A DNA stretch of 23,952 nucleotides from Flavobacteriaceae bacterium TMED81 (GTDB taxonomy: Bacteria; Bacteroidota; Bacteroidia; Flavobacteriales; Flavobacteriaceae), in contig NHEI02000015.1 of NCBI GenBank assembly GCA_002171575.2, forward strand, positions 64,383 through 88,334, read 5' to 3'. Shown piece after piece: positions 1 through 8,174 of this stretch. The notes beneath the pieces were generated by a model that saw nothing but the letters and a program-made list of their open reading frames with translations, searched no databases and had not been told where the DNA came from. Positions within the stretch are counted from its first letter, which is position 1. Each line of letters opens with the position of its first letter. The translations under genes and the position numbers were made by a program.

Positions 1-138
1 GAAGGGAAACTCTTTACGGATAAACTCAGTCCATTTAAGCGAAAGATATTGAAATCAAAGCTCCTTCAAATTGAAAAGGGAAACATCACAGTTGATTATC
101 CCATGGAGTTTCCGACCAAGCAAAAAAACAAATTCTAA
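1..138 (+). CDS. C-terminal end of an unrecognised protein (partial)
   Basis: Frame 1 is open from the first base of the window to a TAA at 136-138, giving the last 45 residues of a protein that begins outside the window. The fragment is lysine-rich and basic, ends in the residues KQKNKF, and has no signal peptide, membrane segment or motif that I can recognise. Its stop codon overlaps the start of mazG by one base (TAATG), which points to cotranscription and translational coupling with mazG. I cannot assign a function from this tail; the full-length gene upstream of the window would be needed. Confidence 0.6.
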   Translation, partial: EGKLFTDKLSPFKRKILKSKLLQIEKGNITVDYPMEFPTKQKNKF

Positions 139-914
139 TGGCAGATCGAAAAAAACAGTTAAAAGCTATTGATCGTCTGCTGACCATAATGGATGATCTT
201 CGAGAACAGTGCCCTTGGGATCGCAAGCAAACCTTTGAGAGTTTACGTCATTTGACGATTGAGGAGACCTATGAATTGAGCGAATCTTTGTTGAAAGGCA
301 GCCCTGAAGACATCAAGTCCGAACTGGGGGATTTGCTTCTTCACATCGTATTTTATGCAAAAATTGGTAGTGAGCAGTCTTCATTTGATATTGCCGATGT
401 TGCCAATCGCATTTGCGATAAGCTGATTCAGCGTCATCCGCATGTCTATGGGGATGTTGAAGTAGCGGATGAAAAAGAAGTAAAGCAAAACTGGGAGCAG
501 CTTAAACTCAAGCATGATCGCAAGGGGGTGCTCGATGGTGTTCCCGATTCGCTACCTCCTTTGGTAAAAGCATATCGAATGCAAGAGAAGGCCGCTGGTG
601 TAGGCTTTGATTGGGATCAGACAAAAGGTGTCATGCAAAAAATTGAAGAAGAACTACAAGAGTTTTATGAAGAAGTCGATCGAAACGATAAAGCATCTGC
701 AGAAGCTGAGTTTGGAGATTTGCTGTTTTCTTTGGTGAATTATGCTCGTTTTATCGGAATCAACCCAGACGATGCCCTATCGCGGACGAATCATAAGTTT
801 CGCAGCCGCTTTGTAGGTATGGAGAAAAAAATCTCAGACCGACAGATCAAGATGAACCAACTCAAACTTGATGATTGGGAAAAATTGTGGCAAGAGGTAA
901 AATCAGAGAAGTAG
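138..914 (+). CDS. mazG: MazG nucleoside triphosphate pyrophosphohydrolase
   Basis: Cytosolic enzyme predicted to hydrolyse nucleoside triphosphates to monophosphates and pyrophosphate, with a house-cleaning role and possible influence on stress nucleotide pools. The 258-residue length fits the two-domain E. coli-type MazG. The first domain carries CPWD at 25-28 and the metal-binding pattern E42-E43-x-x-E46 followed by E62-x-x-D65. A second copy lies in the C-terminal half, E171-E172-x-x-E175 with E191-x-x-D194, and the linker has the family's GVGFDWD stretch near 154-160. The ATG overlaps the stop of the preceding gene by one base (TAATG), which supports this start. The gene converges on the DUF349 gene with a single base between the two stop codons. 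Family assignment is firm; the cellular substrate is not visible from sequence. Confidence 0.96.
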   Translation: MADRKKQLKAIDRLLTIMDDLREQCPWDRKQTFESLRHLTIEETYELSESLLKGSPEDIKSELGDLLLHIVFYAKIGSEQSSFDIADVANRICDKLIQRHPHVYGDVEVADEKEVKQNWEQLKLKHDRKGVLDGVPDSLPPLVKAYRMQEKAAGVGFDWDQTKGVMQKIEEELQEFYEEVDRNDKASAEAEFGDLLFSLVNYARFIGINPDDALSRTNHKFRSRFVGMEKKISDRQIKMNQLKLDDWEKLWQEVKSEK

Positions 915-915
915 A

Positions 916-2820
916 TTACATTCTTTTGAAAGCGTCTAGCTTTTGTTGCAAGCCATCAATGATTTTCTTTTGTTTTTCAAGGTCTTTCATAACCTTATTG
1001 ACCAACGGGTTTTCTGATGAACTTTTAGAGAAAAACTCCATATTCGTTTCGAGTTGAATGTACTCTTGTTTGGCTTTGTCTAAGCGTTGCTTGATTTGTG
1101 ACCTTTCCTTCTGAATAAGTTCAGTGCGGTCACCCATCAACTTGAGTTTGAGTCGATATTTAAACGCAGCAATAGATTCCTTATCCTCACCGAGTTTTTT
1201 GAGCGCATTTTCTATGGTCGCTACAAACTCGCTGTTAATCTGATTTGTTTTCTTCCCCACAGATCCAATTTTGGTCCATTCCTCAATCAACTGATCGATA
1301 CTAGTGCGATCAAGACCTTCTTCTGATTGGAGTTTTTTCAGCAACTTATCTTTTTCCTCAAATGCTTGTTGTTCGCCTTCCGATAATTTGTTTTTTCGTT
1401 CATCGAGAAGCGCAAAATAATCGTTACATGCTTTGCGAAATAGCTGCCATACTTTATCGTTTTGTTTTCTAGAAACAGGCCCCATTTCTTTCCACTTTTT
1501 TTGTAGGGCGATCACTTTGGGCGTTGTCGCTGCAAAATCCTCTGTTTGTAAAAAAGCCTCAGCTTGTTTTACCAGTTCCATTCGCTGTTTAAAATTCTCG
1601 CTATAGTCTCTTTTGAGTGACTTGTAAAATGTATTTCGCTTCCTGCTAAAAAGCCGCATGACACCCTTAAACATCGCCCAAATTTCTGCATTAACACTTC
1701 GGCTCACATGACCACATTCAAAAAATGATGTTCGTAAACTCTCCATATCTCGGATCATCTTTTGCATTTCATTGTGGGTTTTGATCTCAACCTCAGCAAG
1801 TTGCTCCATTTGTGCGATGATTGTTTTCTTTTTTTCGTAGTTGGCTTTATAAATCTGTGCTTGATTTTTTTGAAAAAACTGACGTTTTTCATGGATGACC
1901 TTTGTCGCTTCGCTAAAGCGCTCCCAGAGTGTTTCGCCGTGCTCTTTGGAGATTGGTCCCAGCTCATCCTTCCAACGTTTGTGGAGTTCTTGTAGGTTTC
2001 TAAAGGCCTTCTGGATATTGTCCATTTTACCCAATGACTCGGCTTGCTCGATAATTTTTAATTTTTCTTCGTAATTATATTTAAAATCAAGCTCTCTAAA
2101 TTCTCGATTCAGATGGAGAAAGTCATAAAATATACCGACGTGATGGTGGTAGGTTTTCCAAATGTTATTTGCATCTGCTCTGGGCACATGCCCCGATTCC
2201 CTCCACCGGGCTTGTAAGTCCTTAAACTGCTTGTAGGTATCTGAAATGGGTTGATCAATCCCAATAAGTCCTTTGAGTTCCTCGATTAAGTTTTTTCGAA
2301 TGACCAAATTGTTTTGAAACGACTTTTCGAGTTCTTGATAATACCTTGCTTTTTCAGACTTATACCTACGGATCAAATCATCATAGGTTGTTTTCTCTGG
2401 GATTTTAGCATCAAAATCCTTGAGTTCTCCCCCAGCACTGATAAATTCTTCTTTTTTCTTCTCGAAAATATGACTGAGTTTTGGTTCGATCTGCTTGGAG
2501 AGTGCCTCGACCTCACGCTTGTGATGCTGTACTTTTCCGGAGGATACTTTTTTATCAAGTGTTTTCAGGAGTTGCTCGAGATTGAGATCCTCATAGCTTT
2601 CTTCTTCACTTTCTGCCACAGTAGACTCATCTTCATCAAGATTTGAATCTTCTGAAGTCGTATTTTCACCCTGTTGATCTTCGGTATTTTCTATTTCTCC
2701 TTCATCAGTTGATGGCTCAGCTTGAGTCACCTCCTGCTTCGGTTGGTCTTCAGTTTCAGGGATTTTTTTATCCACTTTGTCTTCATTTGCATCTTGCAAA
2801 TTGGCATCATTATCAAGCAT
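916..2820 (-). CDS. DUF349 repeat protein with acidic N-terminal region
   Basis: Cytosolic repeat protein of unknown function, last gene of the long minus-strand block. From the chosen ATG at 2820 it has 634 residues; a GTG at 2844 would add eight. I prefer the ATG because it is a standard codon and puts the NLQDAN stretch near the N-terminus, where I expect it in relatives (from memory). The first 80 or so residues are very rich in Asp, Glu and Ser/Thr and probably disordered. The rest is highly charged and helical, with about five DUF349 units, each marked by a pattern like W(K/R)xxGxVxR followed 6-10 residues later by W or F (examples: RWRESGHVPR, KWKEMGPVSRKQND, EWTKIGSVGKKTN). There is no signal peptide or membrane segment. 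The C-terminus looks coiled-coil. It follows aroE after a short gap and is probably cotranscribed with it. Function is not known to me; DUF349 proteins are common in Bacteroidota and some Actinobacteria. Confidence 0.9.
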   Translation of the reverse strand: MLDNDANLQDANEDKVDKKIPETEDQPKQEVTQAEPSTDEGEIENTEDQQGENTTSEDSNLDEDESTVAESEEESYEDLNLEQLLKTLDKKVSSGKVQHHKREVEALSKQIEPKLSHIFEKKKEEFISAGGELKDFDAKIPEKTTYDDLIRRYKSEKARYYQELEKSFQNNLVIRKNLIEELKGLIGIDQPISDTYKQFKDLQARWRESGHVPRADANNIWKTYHHHVGIFYDFLHLNREFRELDFKYNYEEKLKIIEQAESLGKMDNIQKAFRNLQELHKRWKDELGPISKEHGETLWERFSEATKVIHEKRQFFQKNQAQIYKANYEKKKTIIAQMEQLAEVEIKTHNEMQKMIRDMESLRTSFFECGHVSRSVNAEIWAMFKGVMRLFSRKRNTFYKSLKRDYSENFKQRMELVKQAEAFLQTEDFAATTPKVIALQKKWKEMGPVSRKQNDKVWQLFRKACNDYFALLDERKNKLSEGEQQAFEEKDKLLKKLQSEEGLDRTSIDQLIEEWTKIGSVGKKTNQINSEFVATIENALKKLGEDKESIAAFKYRLKLKLMGDRTELIQKERSQIKQRLDKAKQEYIQLETNMEFFSKSSSENPLVNKVMKDLEKQKKIIDGLQQKLDAFKRM

Positions 2821-2879
2821 GTCTTGGTTAACTTTGGAAATCACAATATACTAAAACTTTGTGAGTTTACTTTTTTGTG

Positions 2880-3626
2880 CTAATCCATCCATAAAGACCA
2901 GGCGGCCTCTGCTTGTTCGACGAGCATTTGATAGCCATTCAGTACTGTAGCCCCTTTGTCTTTACCCATTTGCATAAAAGTGGTGACTTTAGGGTTATAG
3001 ATTAGGTCATACAACAAATGTTCAGCGGTGATTTGCTTATAGTCAATTGGGGGATAGGCATCTGTATTTGGATGGGTTCCAAGTGGAGTGCAGTTGATAA
3101 GCAAGCTATATTCTTTATAATCTTTGGCTGAAAGTTGGTGATATGCCTTTCTGTCTGGCCCCTCACTTCGTGATACTTTGAGCACTTGTATTTTCAGTTG
3201 TTCTAAGACGTAACAAACCGCTTTTGAAGCCCCGCCAGTTCCCAAAACGAGTGCTTTATTGTGGTGCGGTTTGAGATGATTCAGAAGGGTGTTTTGAAAG
3301 CCGATATGGTCTGTATTGAAACCTAAGCGTTTATCGTCTTTAAATACGATGGTATTGACAGCACCAATTGCTTTTGCTACGGGATCTAGCTCGTCTAGAA
3401 AAGGGATGACTTCCTGTTTGTAAGGAATCGTTACATTCATACCAGATATATCTTTACGGCTGAGAAGACTTTTGAAGGTTGATAGATTTTCAAGGTCAAA
3501 GTTGACGTACTCATATTGGAGATTTTCAACTCTAAACTTGTTTGAGAAGTAATCTCTTGAAAAAGAGTAGCCGATATCCTTTCCTAATAATCCAAAAAAT
3601 TTATTGTCGCTTTCGATCATAAACAT
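2880..3626 (-). CDS. aroE: Shikimate dehydrogenase
   Basis: NADP-dependent reduction of 3-dehydroshikimate to shikimate, a step of the chorismate and aromatic amino acid pathway, in the cytosol. The N-terminal substrate domain has the shikimate-binding GYSFS (19-23), NVTIPYK with catalytic K70, and GFNTD with catalytic D106. The Rossmann domain begins with VLGTGGASKA near 126-135, and NCTPLGT plus the C-terminal NGYQMLVEQA are also family hallmarks. At 248 residues it is slightly short of the E. coli protein but normal for Bacteroidota. Two ATG codons are possible, at 3626 and 3620; both lie inside the 3' end of the upstream DUF368 gene (20-26 bases of overlap), so translation is probably coupled to it. 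Assignment is firm; only the start is uncertain by two residues. Confidence 0.96.
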   Translation of the reverse strand: MFMIESDNKFFGLLGKDIGYSFSRDYFSNKFRVENLQYEYVNFDLENLSTFKSLLSRKDISGMNVTIPYKQEVIPFLDELDPVAKAIGAVNTIVFKDDKRLGFNTDHIGFQNTLLNHLKPHHNKALVLGTGGASKAVCYVLEQLKIQVLKVSRSEGPDRKAYHQLSAKDYKEYSLLINCTPLGTHPNTDAYPPIDYKQITAEHLLYDLIYNPKVTTFMQMGKDKGATVLNGYQMLVEQAEAAWSLWMD

Positions 3627-4566
3627 CTATAATAATAACAATGAATAGGCCAACGCCAATCCAAAATAGAGAAAAATATTGATTGAACCCACTGCTTTCC
3701 ATGGTATTGTTAATCAAAGCATTGTTCGTCAGCAGGCGAAAATCAGACCACGGCCAAAGGATTGATAGGGAGCCAATGATAAATCCAATGATCAAAGCAT
3801 TTAGTTTGTGTTCGAAACGCACAATGATGTAGTGCAGTAAGTTGGAAATGCTGACCAATCCAACAACCGAACCACCAACAAAGACAACTAAAATGGTTAG
3901 CAATTCACTGTATTCTTGCGATAGGGCTGCGTATGCTGAGGGGTTTTGAAGTAGCTGAACGCTAAATTCCCAGACCGCATTGACAGCATCAACCAGTAGG
4001 AGGGCATAGTTGCCGAGAAGAATCAGTAAAAAAGAGCCCGAAAGTCCGGGGAGTGTCATGCCGATGATGCTGATTAGACCACAGAAAAAGACAAACCATA
4101 GGTTTCTATTCTCTGGAGCTGGCTCTAAAAATGTTAAGGATAAGCCCACTGCAAGTCCAAGCAAACTGTAGAAGACGTATTTCAAATTCCATTTCCCAAA
4201 GTCTCTTATCAATACAAAAGCAGACATGACAACCATTCCAAAAAACAAACCTTTTACGTGTTGTTCGTAGTATAATAATGCGATATCAAGTACTCTGGAA
4301 ACGGTGAAATAGCTCAGTAAAATCCCCAGAGCGATCAACAGCAAAAACAAGGCATTGGTGTATTGGTAAAAGCTTTTAAATCTTAACGTTAACAGCATAT
4401 AAAATGCCTTAAAATTCAAGCGCTTGAGCGAGTATAAAAATTCTGGATAGAAACCAGTAACGATAGCAACAATCCCTCCAGATACTCCTGGTACTTTATT
4501 GGCAATCCCCATCGACAGCCCTTTGATAACAAGCAAAATATGGTCGTATAACCCTCTTTGATTCAT
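3601..4566 (-). CDS. DUF368 membrane protein, second of tandem pair (probable undecaprenyl-phosphate translocase)
   Basis: Integral inner-membrane protein of 321 residues with about eight or more hydrophobic segments. It carries the two inverted-repeat signature motifs of DUF368: KVPGVSGG at about 24-31 and LPGLSG at about 172-177. DUF368 proteins have been reported as transporters that return undecaprenyl phosphate from the outer to the inner leaflet for reuse in peptidoglycan and surface glycan synthesis; the function here is inferred from that family. The start ATG overlaps the stop of the upstream DUF368 gene (ATGA, 4563-4566). Compared with its neighbour it has N-K before PGVSGG where the partner has D-L, and a long central hydrophilic stretch, so the two are diverged paralogues and not a recent duplication. 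Confidence 0.9.
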   Translation of the reverse strand: MNQRGLYDHILLVIKGLSMGIANKVPGVSGGIVAIVTGFYPEFLYSLKRLNFKAFYMLLTLRFKSFYQYTNALFLLLIALGILLSYFTVSRVLDIALLYYEQHVKGLFFGMVVMSAFVLIRDFGKWNLKYVFYSLLGLAVGLSLTFLEPAPENRNLWFVFFCGLISIIGMTLPGLSGSFLLILLGNYALLLVDAVNAVWEFSVQLLQNPSAYAALSQEYSELLTILVVFVGGSVVGLVSISNLLHYIIVRFEHKLNALIIGFIIGSLSILWPWSDFRLLTNNALINNTMESSGFNQYFSLFWIGVGLFIVIIIDVYDRKRQ

Positions 4567-5480
4567 CGTTTTTGGGATTGACTCATTTTATGAAAAGCGT
4601 AGATAACGAAACTCCCGATAAGTATAAACCCAAGGCCAATCCACAGTTCGGAATTGCTGCGTTCAAAGATGGGTAAAACGGCGATTTGGTCACGGGTTTC
4701 GTCGGTTGTGTATTGCTTCCAAGGCCAGACCTTGTACAGAGAACCAAACATAAACCCAGACATGGTTGCAAGCAAGGGGTCTCTGTAATTCTGATAGAGT
4801 TTTCCTACCCAGTGCGCAAACAGCTTAAGTCCAATGATCGCCCCCAATCCAAACGCAAGAAGGTTCAAAAACCCTTGTGTGCGAAAAGAACGAACGAGTT
4901 CAACAGTTTCAAGCGCAGTTTCATAGGCACCCAGAAGAACCAAAATAAATGCTCCCGAAATGCCTGGGAGTATCATGGCCATGATCATCAACATTCCGCA
5001 CAGAAAAAGGTAGGGTAGGGCTTCAGTTGCTTGAGCAGGAGACAAAAAGCTGATTAGAAATGAAATCAGTCCACCGATAATCAAGCCAACAATTGTGCTT
5101 GCAGACCATTGTTTGACGTCCTTGCAAATCAAGATCGAACTTGCAAAAATTAGCCCAAAGAAAAAGGACCAAAGTGCAAGGGCGTGATTTTCTAAAAAAA
5201 AGCCAATGATGGAACTTAAAAACAAAATGCTTGTGGCAATACCTAAAAAAAGAGGTAAAAGAAACGGGCCATTGATTTTTTGCCACGATGTCTTTCGATT
5301 TGCACCAAATAATGCCAAAATTTCTTTTGCGTTCACATGGTTTATGGAGGTGATTAAGTCTTCATAGATATTGGTGATCAACGCAATTGTACCGCCTGAA
5401 ACCCCGGGAACAAGATCTGCGATTCCCATAGCAATGCCTTTCAGGTATATGCCAAATGTTGATTTATTGGATTTCATCAT
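4563..5480 (-). CDS. DUF368 membrane protein, first of tandem pair (probable undecaprenyl-phosphate translocase)
   Basis: Polytopic inner-membrane protein of 305 residues. The paired family motifs are GIADLVPGVSGGT (19-31) and LPGISG (171-176), each in a re-entrant-looking glycine/proline context between hydrophobic segments. By family it should flip undecaprenyl phosphate across the cytoplasmic membrane to recycle the lipid carrier; this is inference from reported DUF368 function. It starts with two consecutive ATGs (5480 and 5477). It follows the TPR gene by about 29 bases and overlaps the next DUF368 gene by four bases. Overlapping stop and start suggest matched expression of the two paralogues, possibly as a heteromeric transporter. 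Confidence 0.91.
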   Translation of the reverse strand: MMKSNKSTFGIYLKGIAMGIADLVPGVSGGTIALITNIYEDLITSINHVNAKEILALFGANRKTSWQKINGPFLLPLFLGIATSILFLSSIIGFFLENHALALWSFFFGLIFASSILICKDVKQWSASTIVGLIIGGLISFLISFLSPAQATEALPYLFLCGMLMIMAMILPGISGAFILVLLGAYETALETVELVRSFRTQGFLNLLAFGLGAIIGLKLFAHWVGKLYQNYRDPLLATMSGFMFGSLYKVWPWKQYTTDETRDQIAVLPIFERSNSELWIGLGFILIGSFVIYAFHKMSQSQKR

Positions 5481-5509
5481 CGAGGCGAAAATACGAAATA
5501 AGAAGAGGT

Positions 5510-6922
5510 TTAGACCTTTAAAGACAGACTTTGCTTGACAAACGACGAACTTCTAAACTCAGGAAAGGTTTCGTAAAAGTGATTGAGTTGCTTGGCATCC
5601 GATATATAAGCATTTTTGAGGTAAAACCTCGCTTCAAGTGATTGTGAGGAAAGCAAGTAAATCCCTCCGAGACGGAAGTTAATCACACTGCTTTCAGGGT
5701 GGAATTCAAGTCCGTGTTGCAAAACCTCCAAAGCTCTTGGATAATCATGCATTTCTTTGAGAACATCTGCCCATTTTACCCATGTATCAACCTCATAATT
5801 ACCGAGATTGACACACTCAGTAAAGCCCAAATCTGCTTCTTCAAAAAAGCCCAAAGCAAAGTTGATTTCTGCATACCTTTTCCATGTTAACACATTGACA
5901 TTGTCGATTTGTATGGATTTCTTGGCGTAGTAAAGGGCTTTTTCGAGCTCTTTGTTTTTGCAATACACATCGATCAAAGCAATCCATGCTTTTTCATATA
6001 AAGGGTCTTCATTTAAAGTTCTTTTGAAATACTGTATGGCAAGCTTGCTATTGCCCAATGCGATATGACATTGTCCGATATGCAGAAGTGCAAATGCGGT
6101 TGGTTCATCGATTGATAAAGTCGTTTCATAGGCGAGGATTGCTTCGTTATAGCGCTTCATTTTCTGAAGTGTTTTTCCCATCTCAAAATAGGCGCCAATA
6201 AACTCGTTATCGCAAATGACTGCAAAATCATAGGATGATAGGGCTTGTTTGAGCAGTCCCTTACTCGCATACTGGCGACCCAATTGATGCCATGCGATTT
6301 CGCTAAAGGGGTCAGCTTCTAAAAACTCGTTGAGGAATTCAATTGCGCCATCGGGGTTTTCTAGCGATTCAAAACAATAGATCACATTGTATAAAGCATG
6401 GGTGTCTTTGGGGTCTTCGTTGAGACACTTGATAAAGTGCTCTTTTGCCATCATATAGCTATCTAAGAAGAGATATTCCATCGCCAACATGCTGTGAAAT
6501 TCAGCTTGACTTTCGCAGTATTCTAGACCTTTAGTCAAGAACGATATTGCTTCCTGATGCCTCTTGGTTTTTGAAAGAATGACGGCTTTATGGATATAAA
6601 CATATTCGTTGTAGGGCTCCATTTCCCCAAGCTTATCAATCACTTCTTCAGCTTCCTTATACTGATTATTCAGAAGCATGAGTTCGACATGAAGAAGTTT
6701 TAATCCGCTGTTTCCAGGATGCTGGTCTTCTCCGATTTCAAGGGCTTTGTACGCCAAACGAAGACTCCCTGAATCGATATAATATTGGATAATTTCTTCA
6801 AATTCAGTAGCGTCGAAGAAGTTCACTCGGTTTGATTGTAACATCAACTCAAAACGAGCGAGTGGGGATTTGTGGTCTTTATTAGAATCTGTATTCATCA
6901 AATGACTTACATTCTTAACCAT
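5510..6922 (-). CDS. Tetratricopeptide-repeat protein
   Basis: A 470-residue protein made almost entirely of TPR-like helical pairs from about residue 45 to 455, with typical G-Y/A-A-P spacing (for example KMKRYNEAILAYETTLSID and ALGNSKLAIQYFKRTLNED). There is no signal peptide or membrane helix, so it is probably a cytosolic scaffold or adaptor. Two ATG starts are possible, at 6922 and at 6898 (residue 9); I keep the longer. It lies about 61 bases after the aminotransferase gene, the widest gap in this strand's gene block, and directly before the DUF368 pair, with which it is probably cotranscribed. TPR repeats say protein binding only; the partner and process are not visible. Retention beside the DUF368 genes hints at an envelope-related job, but this is weak. 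Confidence 0.88.
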   Translation of the reverse strand: MVKNVSHLMNTDSNKDHKSPLARFELMLQSNRVNFFDATEFEEIIQYYIDSGSLRLAYKALEIGEDQHPGNSGLKLLHVELMLLNNQYKEAEEVIDKLGEMEPYNEYVYIHKAVILSKTKRHQEAISFLTKGLEYCESQAEFHSMLAMEYLFLDSYMMAKEHFIKCLNEDPKDTHALYNVIYCFESLENPDGAIEFLNEFLEADPFSEIAWHQLGRQYASKGLLKQALSSYDFAVICDNEFIGAYFEMGKTLQKMKRYNEAILAYETTLSIDEPTAFALLHIGQCHIALGNSKLAIQYFKRTLNEDPLYEKAWIALIDVYCKNKELEKALYYAKKSIQIDNVNVLTWKRYAEINFALGFFEEADLGFTECVNLGNYEVDTWVKWADVLKEMHDYPRALEVLQHGLEFHPESSVINFRLGGIYLLSSQSLEARFYLKNAYISDAKQLNHFYETFPEFRSSSFVKQSLSLKV

Positions 6923-6983
6923 AAAGTTAACTCCAAGGTGGATAAGAATTAAATAAACGGATTGATTGTTTTTAACAATTTAA

Positions 6984-8174
6984 TCAACAGATTTCATCAA
7001 GTATATTTACGATGATATCACACCCTTTTTTGAGCTCTTTTTTTGAGATTGTTAAGGGAGGTGTAACTCGAACAGCTCTTTTTTCAAACAGTAGAAAAAA
7101 CAATAGTAACCCTCGTTCAAGAGCAATTTTCACCAACTGTTGTGCAAGTTCTGGTGTTGGAAGGATTAGGGCTAACATCAGTCCTTTTCCGCGGATTTCT
7201 TTTATTCCTTGATGTTGGAGTTGTTCTCGAATGTATTGTTCTTTTTCGAGCGTTTCGGCGATCAAATTGCTTTGCAAAAGGGTTTTTAAAGTAGCGTGAC
7301 ATGCCGCTGCAATGACTGGATGTCCACCAAATGTTGTGATATGTCCCAGTATGGGTTTGTCTTGCAAGAGGTTCATCAGTTCTTTTGAGGCACAGAATGC
7401 ACCTACAGGGAATCCACCTCCAAGCCCTTTTCCAGTGACAAATATATCGGGAATCATATCGTAGTGCTCAAAGGCAAATAGTTTTCCTGTTCGACCCATT
7501 CCTGGTTGAATTTCGTCTAAAATCAATAAAGCCCCGACTTTATCACATCGTTCTCGAACGGCTTTCATATAGTCATTGGTAGGAACGATAAACCCAGCAC
7601 CTCCTTGTATGGTTTCCAATATCACTGCTGCAGTTTGTTCATTGATTTGCTCTAAATCCCCAACATCATTAAACTGGATATAAGACGTTCCAGGGATCAG
7701 GGGTCGATAGGCTCTTTTTCGTTCTTCATAGCCCATTACACTCATCGCCCCTTGCGTATTTCCATGGTAGGCATTGTTGGCAGAGATAATTCGCTGTCTG
7801 CCCGTTGCTCTTTTAGCGAGTTTAAGTGCCCCTTCAATTCCTTCCGTCCCTGAATTAGTTAGGTAGGTGCATGACAATTGTTCTGGTAAATGATCAGCCA
7901 ATAACTTGACCAGTTGAACAGGTTCATCTTGTACAAACTCACCATATACCATAACGTGGAGGTATTTTCTCATCTGCCGGCGAACGGCTCGAATCACTTT
8001 GGGATGGGAATGACCCAAAGTACAAGCAGAGACACCAGCGACAAAATCAAGATATTTTTTATTGTCCTTGTCGATAATATAACTTCCACGTGCTTTTTTG
8101 ACTTGAAGACCGATGGGTTGTGCGGTTGTTTGTGCCTGATGCGTAAAGAAAATATCTCGGATTGTACGTCTCAT
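6984..8174 (-). CDS. Class III pyridoxal-phosphate aminotransferase, substrate unknown
   Basis: A 396-residue fold-type I, class III aminotransferase. Visible features are TNSGTEG (106-112, phosphate cup), YHGNT (136-140), LILDEIQPGMGRTG with D220 contacting the pyridine nitrogen, and VTGKGLGGGFPVGAF with Schiff-base lysine K249. A FGGHPV stretch takes the place of the more usual GNPV. The family includes acetylornithine, 4-aminobutyrate and ornithine aminotransferases; the substrate pocket cannot be read reliably, so I leave the substrate open. Its ATG overlaps the stop of the OstA-like gene by four bases (8171-8174), so translation is coupled to an envelope-biogenesis gene, an unexpected partner for an amino-acid enzyme. 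A second class III enzyme, ornithine aminotransferase, lies at 15580-16866 and has clearly different active-site surroundings. Confidence 0.92.
   Translation of the reverse strand: MRRTIRDIFFTHQAQTTAQPIGLQVKKARGSYIIDKDNKKYLDFVAGVSACTLGHSHPKVIRAVRRQMRKYLHVMVYGEFVQDEPVQLVKLLADHLPEQLSCTYLTNSGTEGIEGALKLAKRATGRQRIISANNAYHGNTQGAMSVMGYEERKRAYRPLIPGTSYIQFNDVGDLEQINEQTAAVILETIQGGAGFIVPTNDYMKAVRERCDKVGALLILDEIQPGMGRTGKLFAFEHYDMIPDIFVTGKGLGGGFPVGAFCASKELMNLLQDKPILGHITTFGGHPVIAAACHATLKTLLQSNLIAETLEKEQYIREQLQHQGIKEIRGKGLMLALILPTPELAQQLVKIALERGLLLFFLLFEKRAVRVTPPLTISKKELKKGCDIIVNILDEIC

Noticed and set aside
2314..2646. 110-residue open frame on the plus strand opposite the DUF349 gene, and similar long opposite-strand frames (for example 7914-8300, 18789-19358, 20839-21282)
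   Set aside because: All lie wholly or largely opposite or in another frame of well-supported genes, have no recognisable domains, and have compositions expected of shadow frames.
6962..6987. AT-only inverted repeat (attgtt, ttt, aacaat, with outer ttg/caa) between the aminotransferase and TPR genes
   Set aside because: The stem is weak, interrupted and not followed by a T run on the minus strand, so it is not supported as a terminator.
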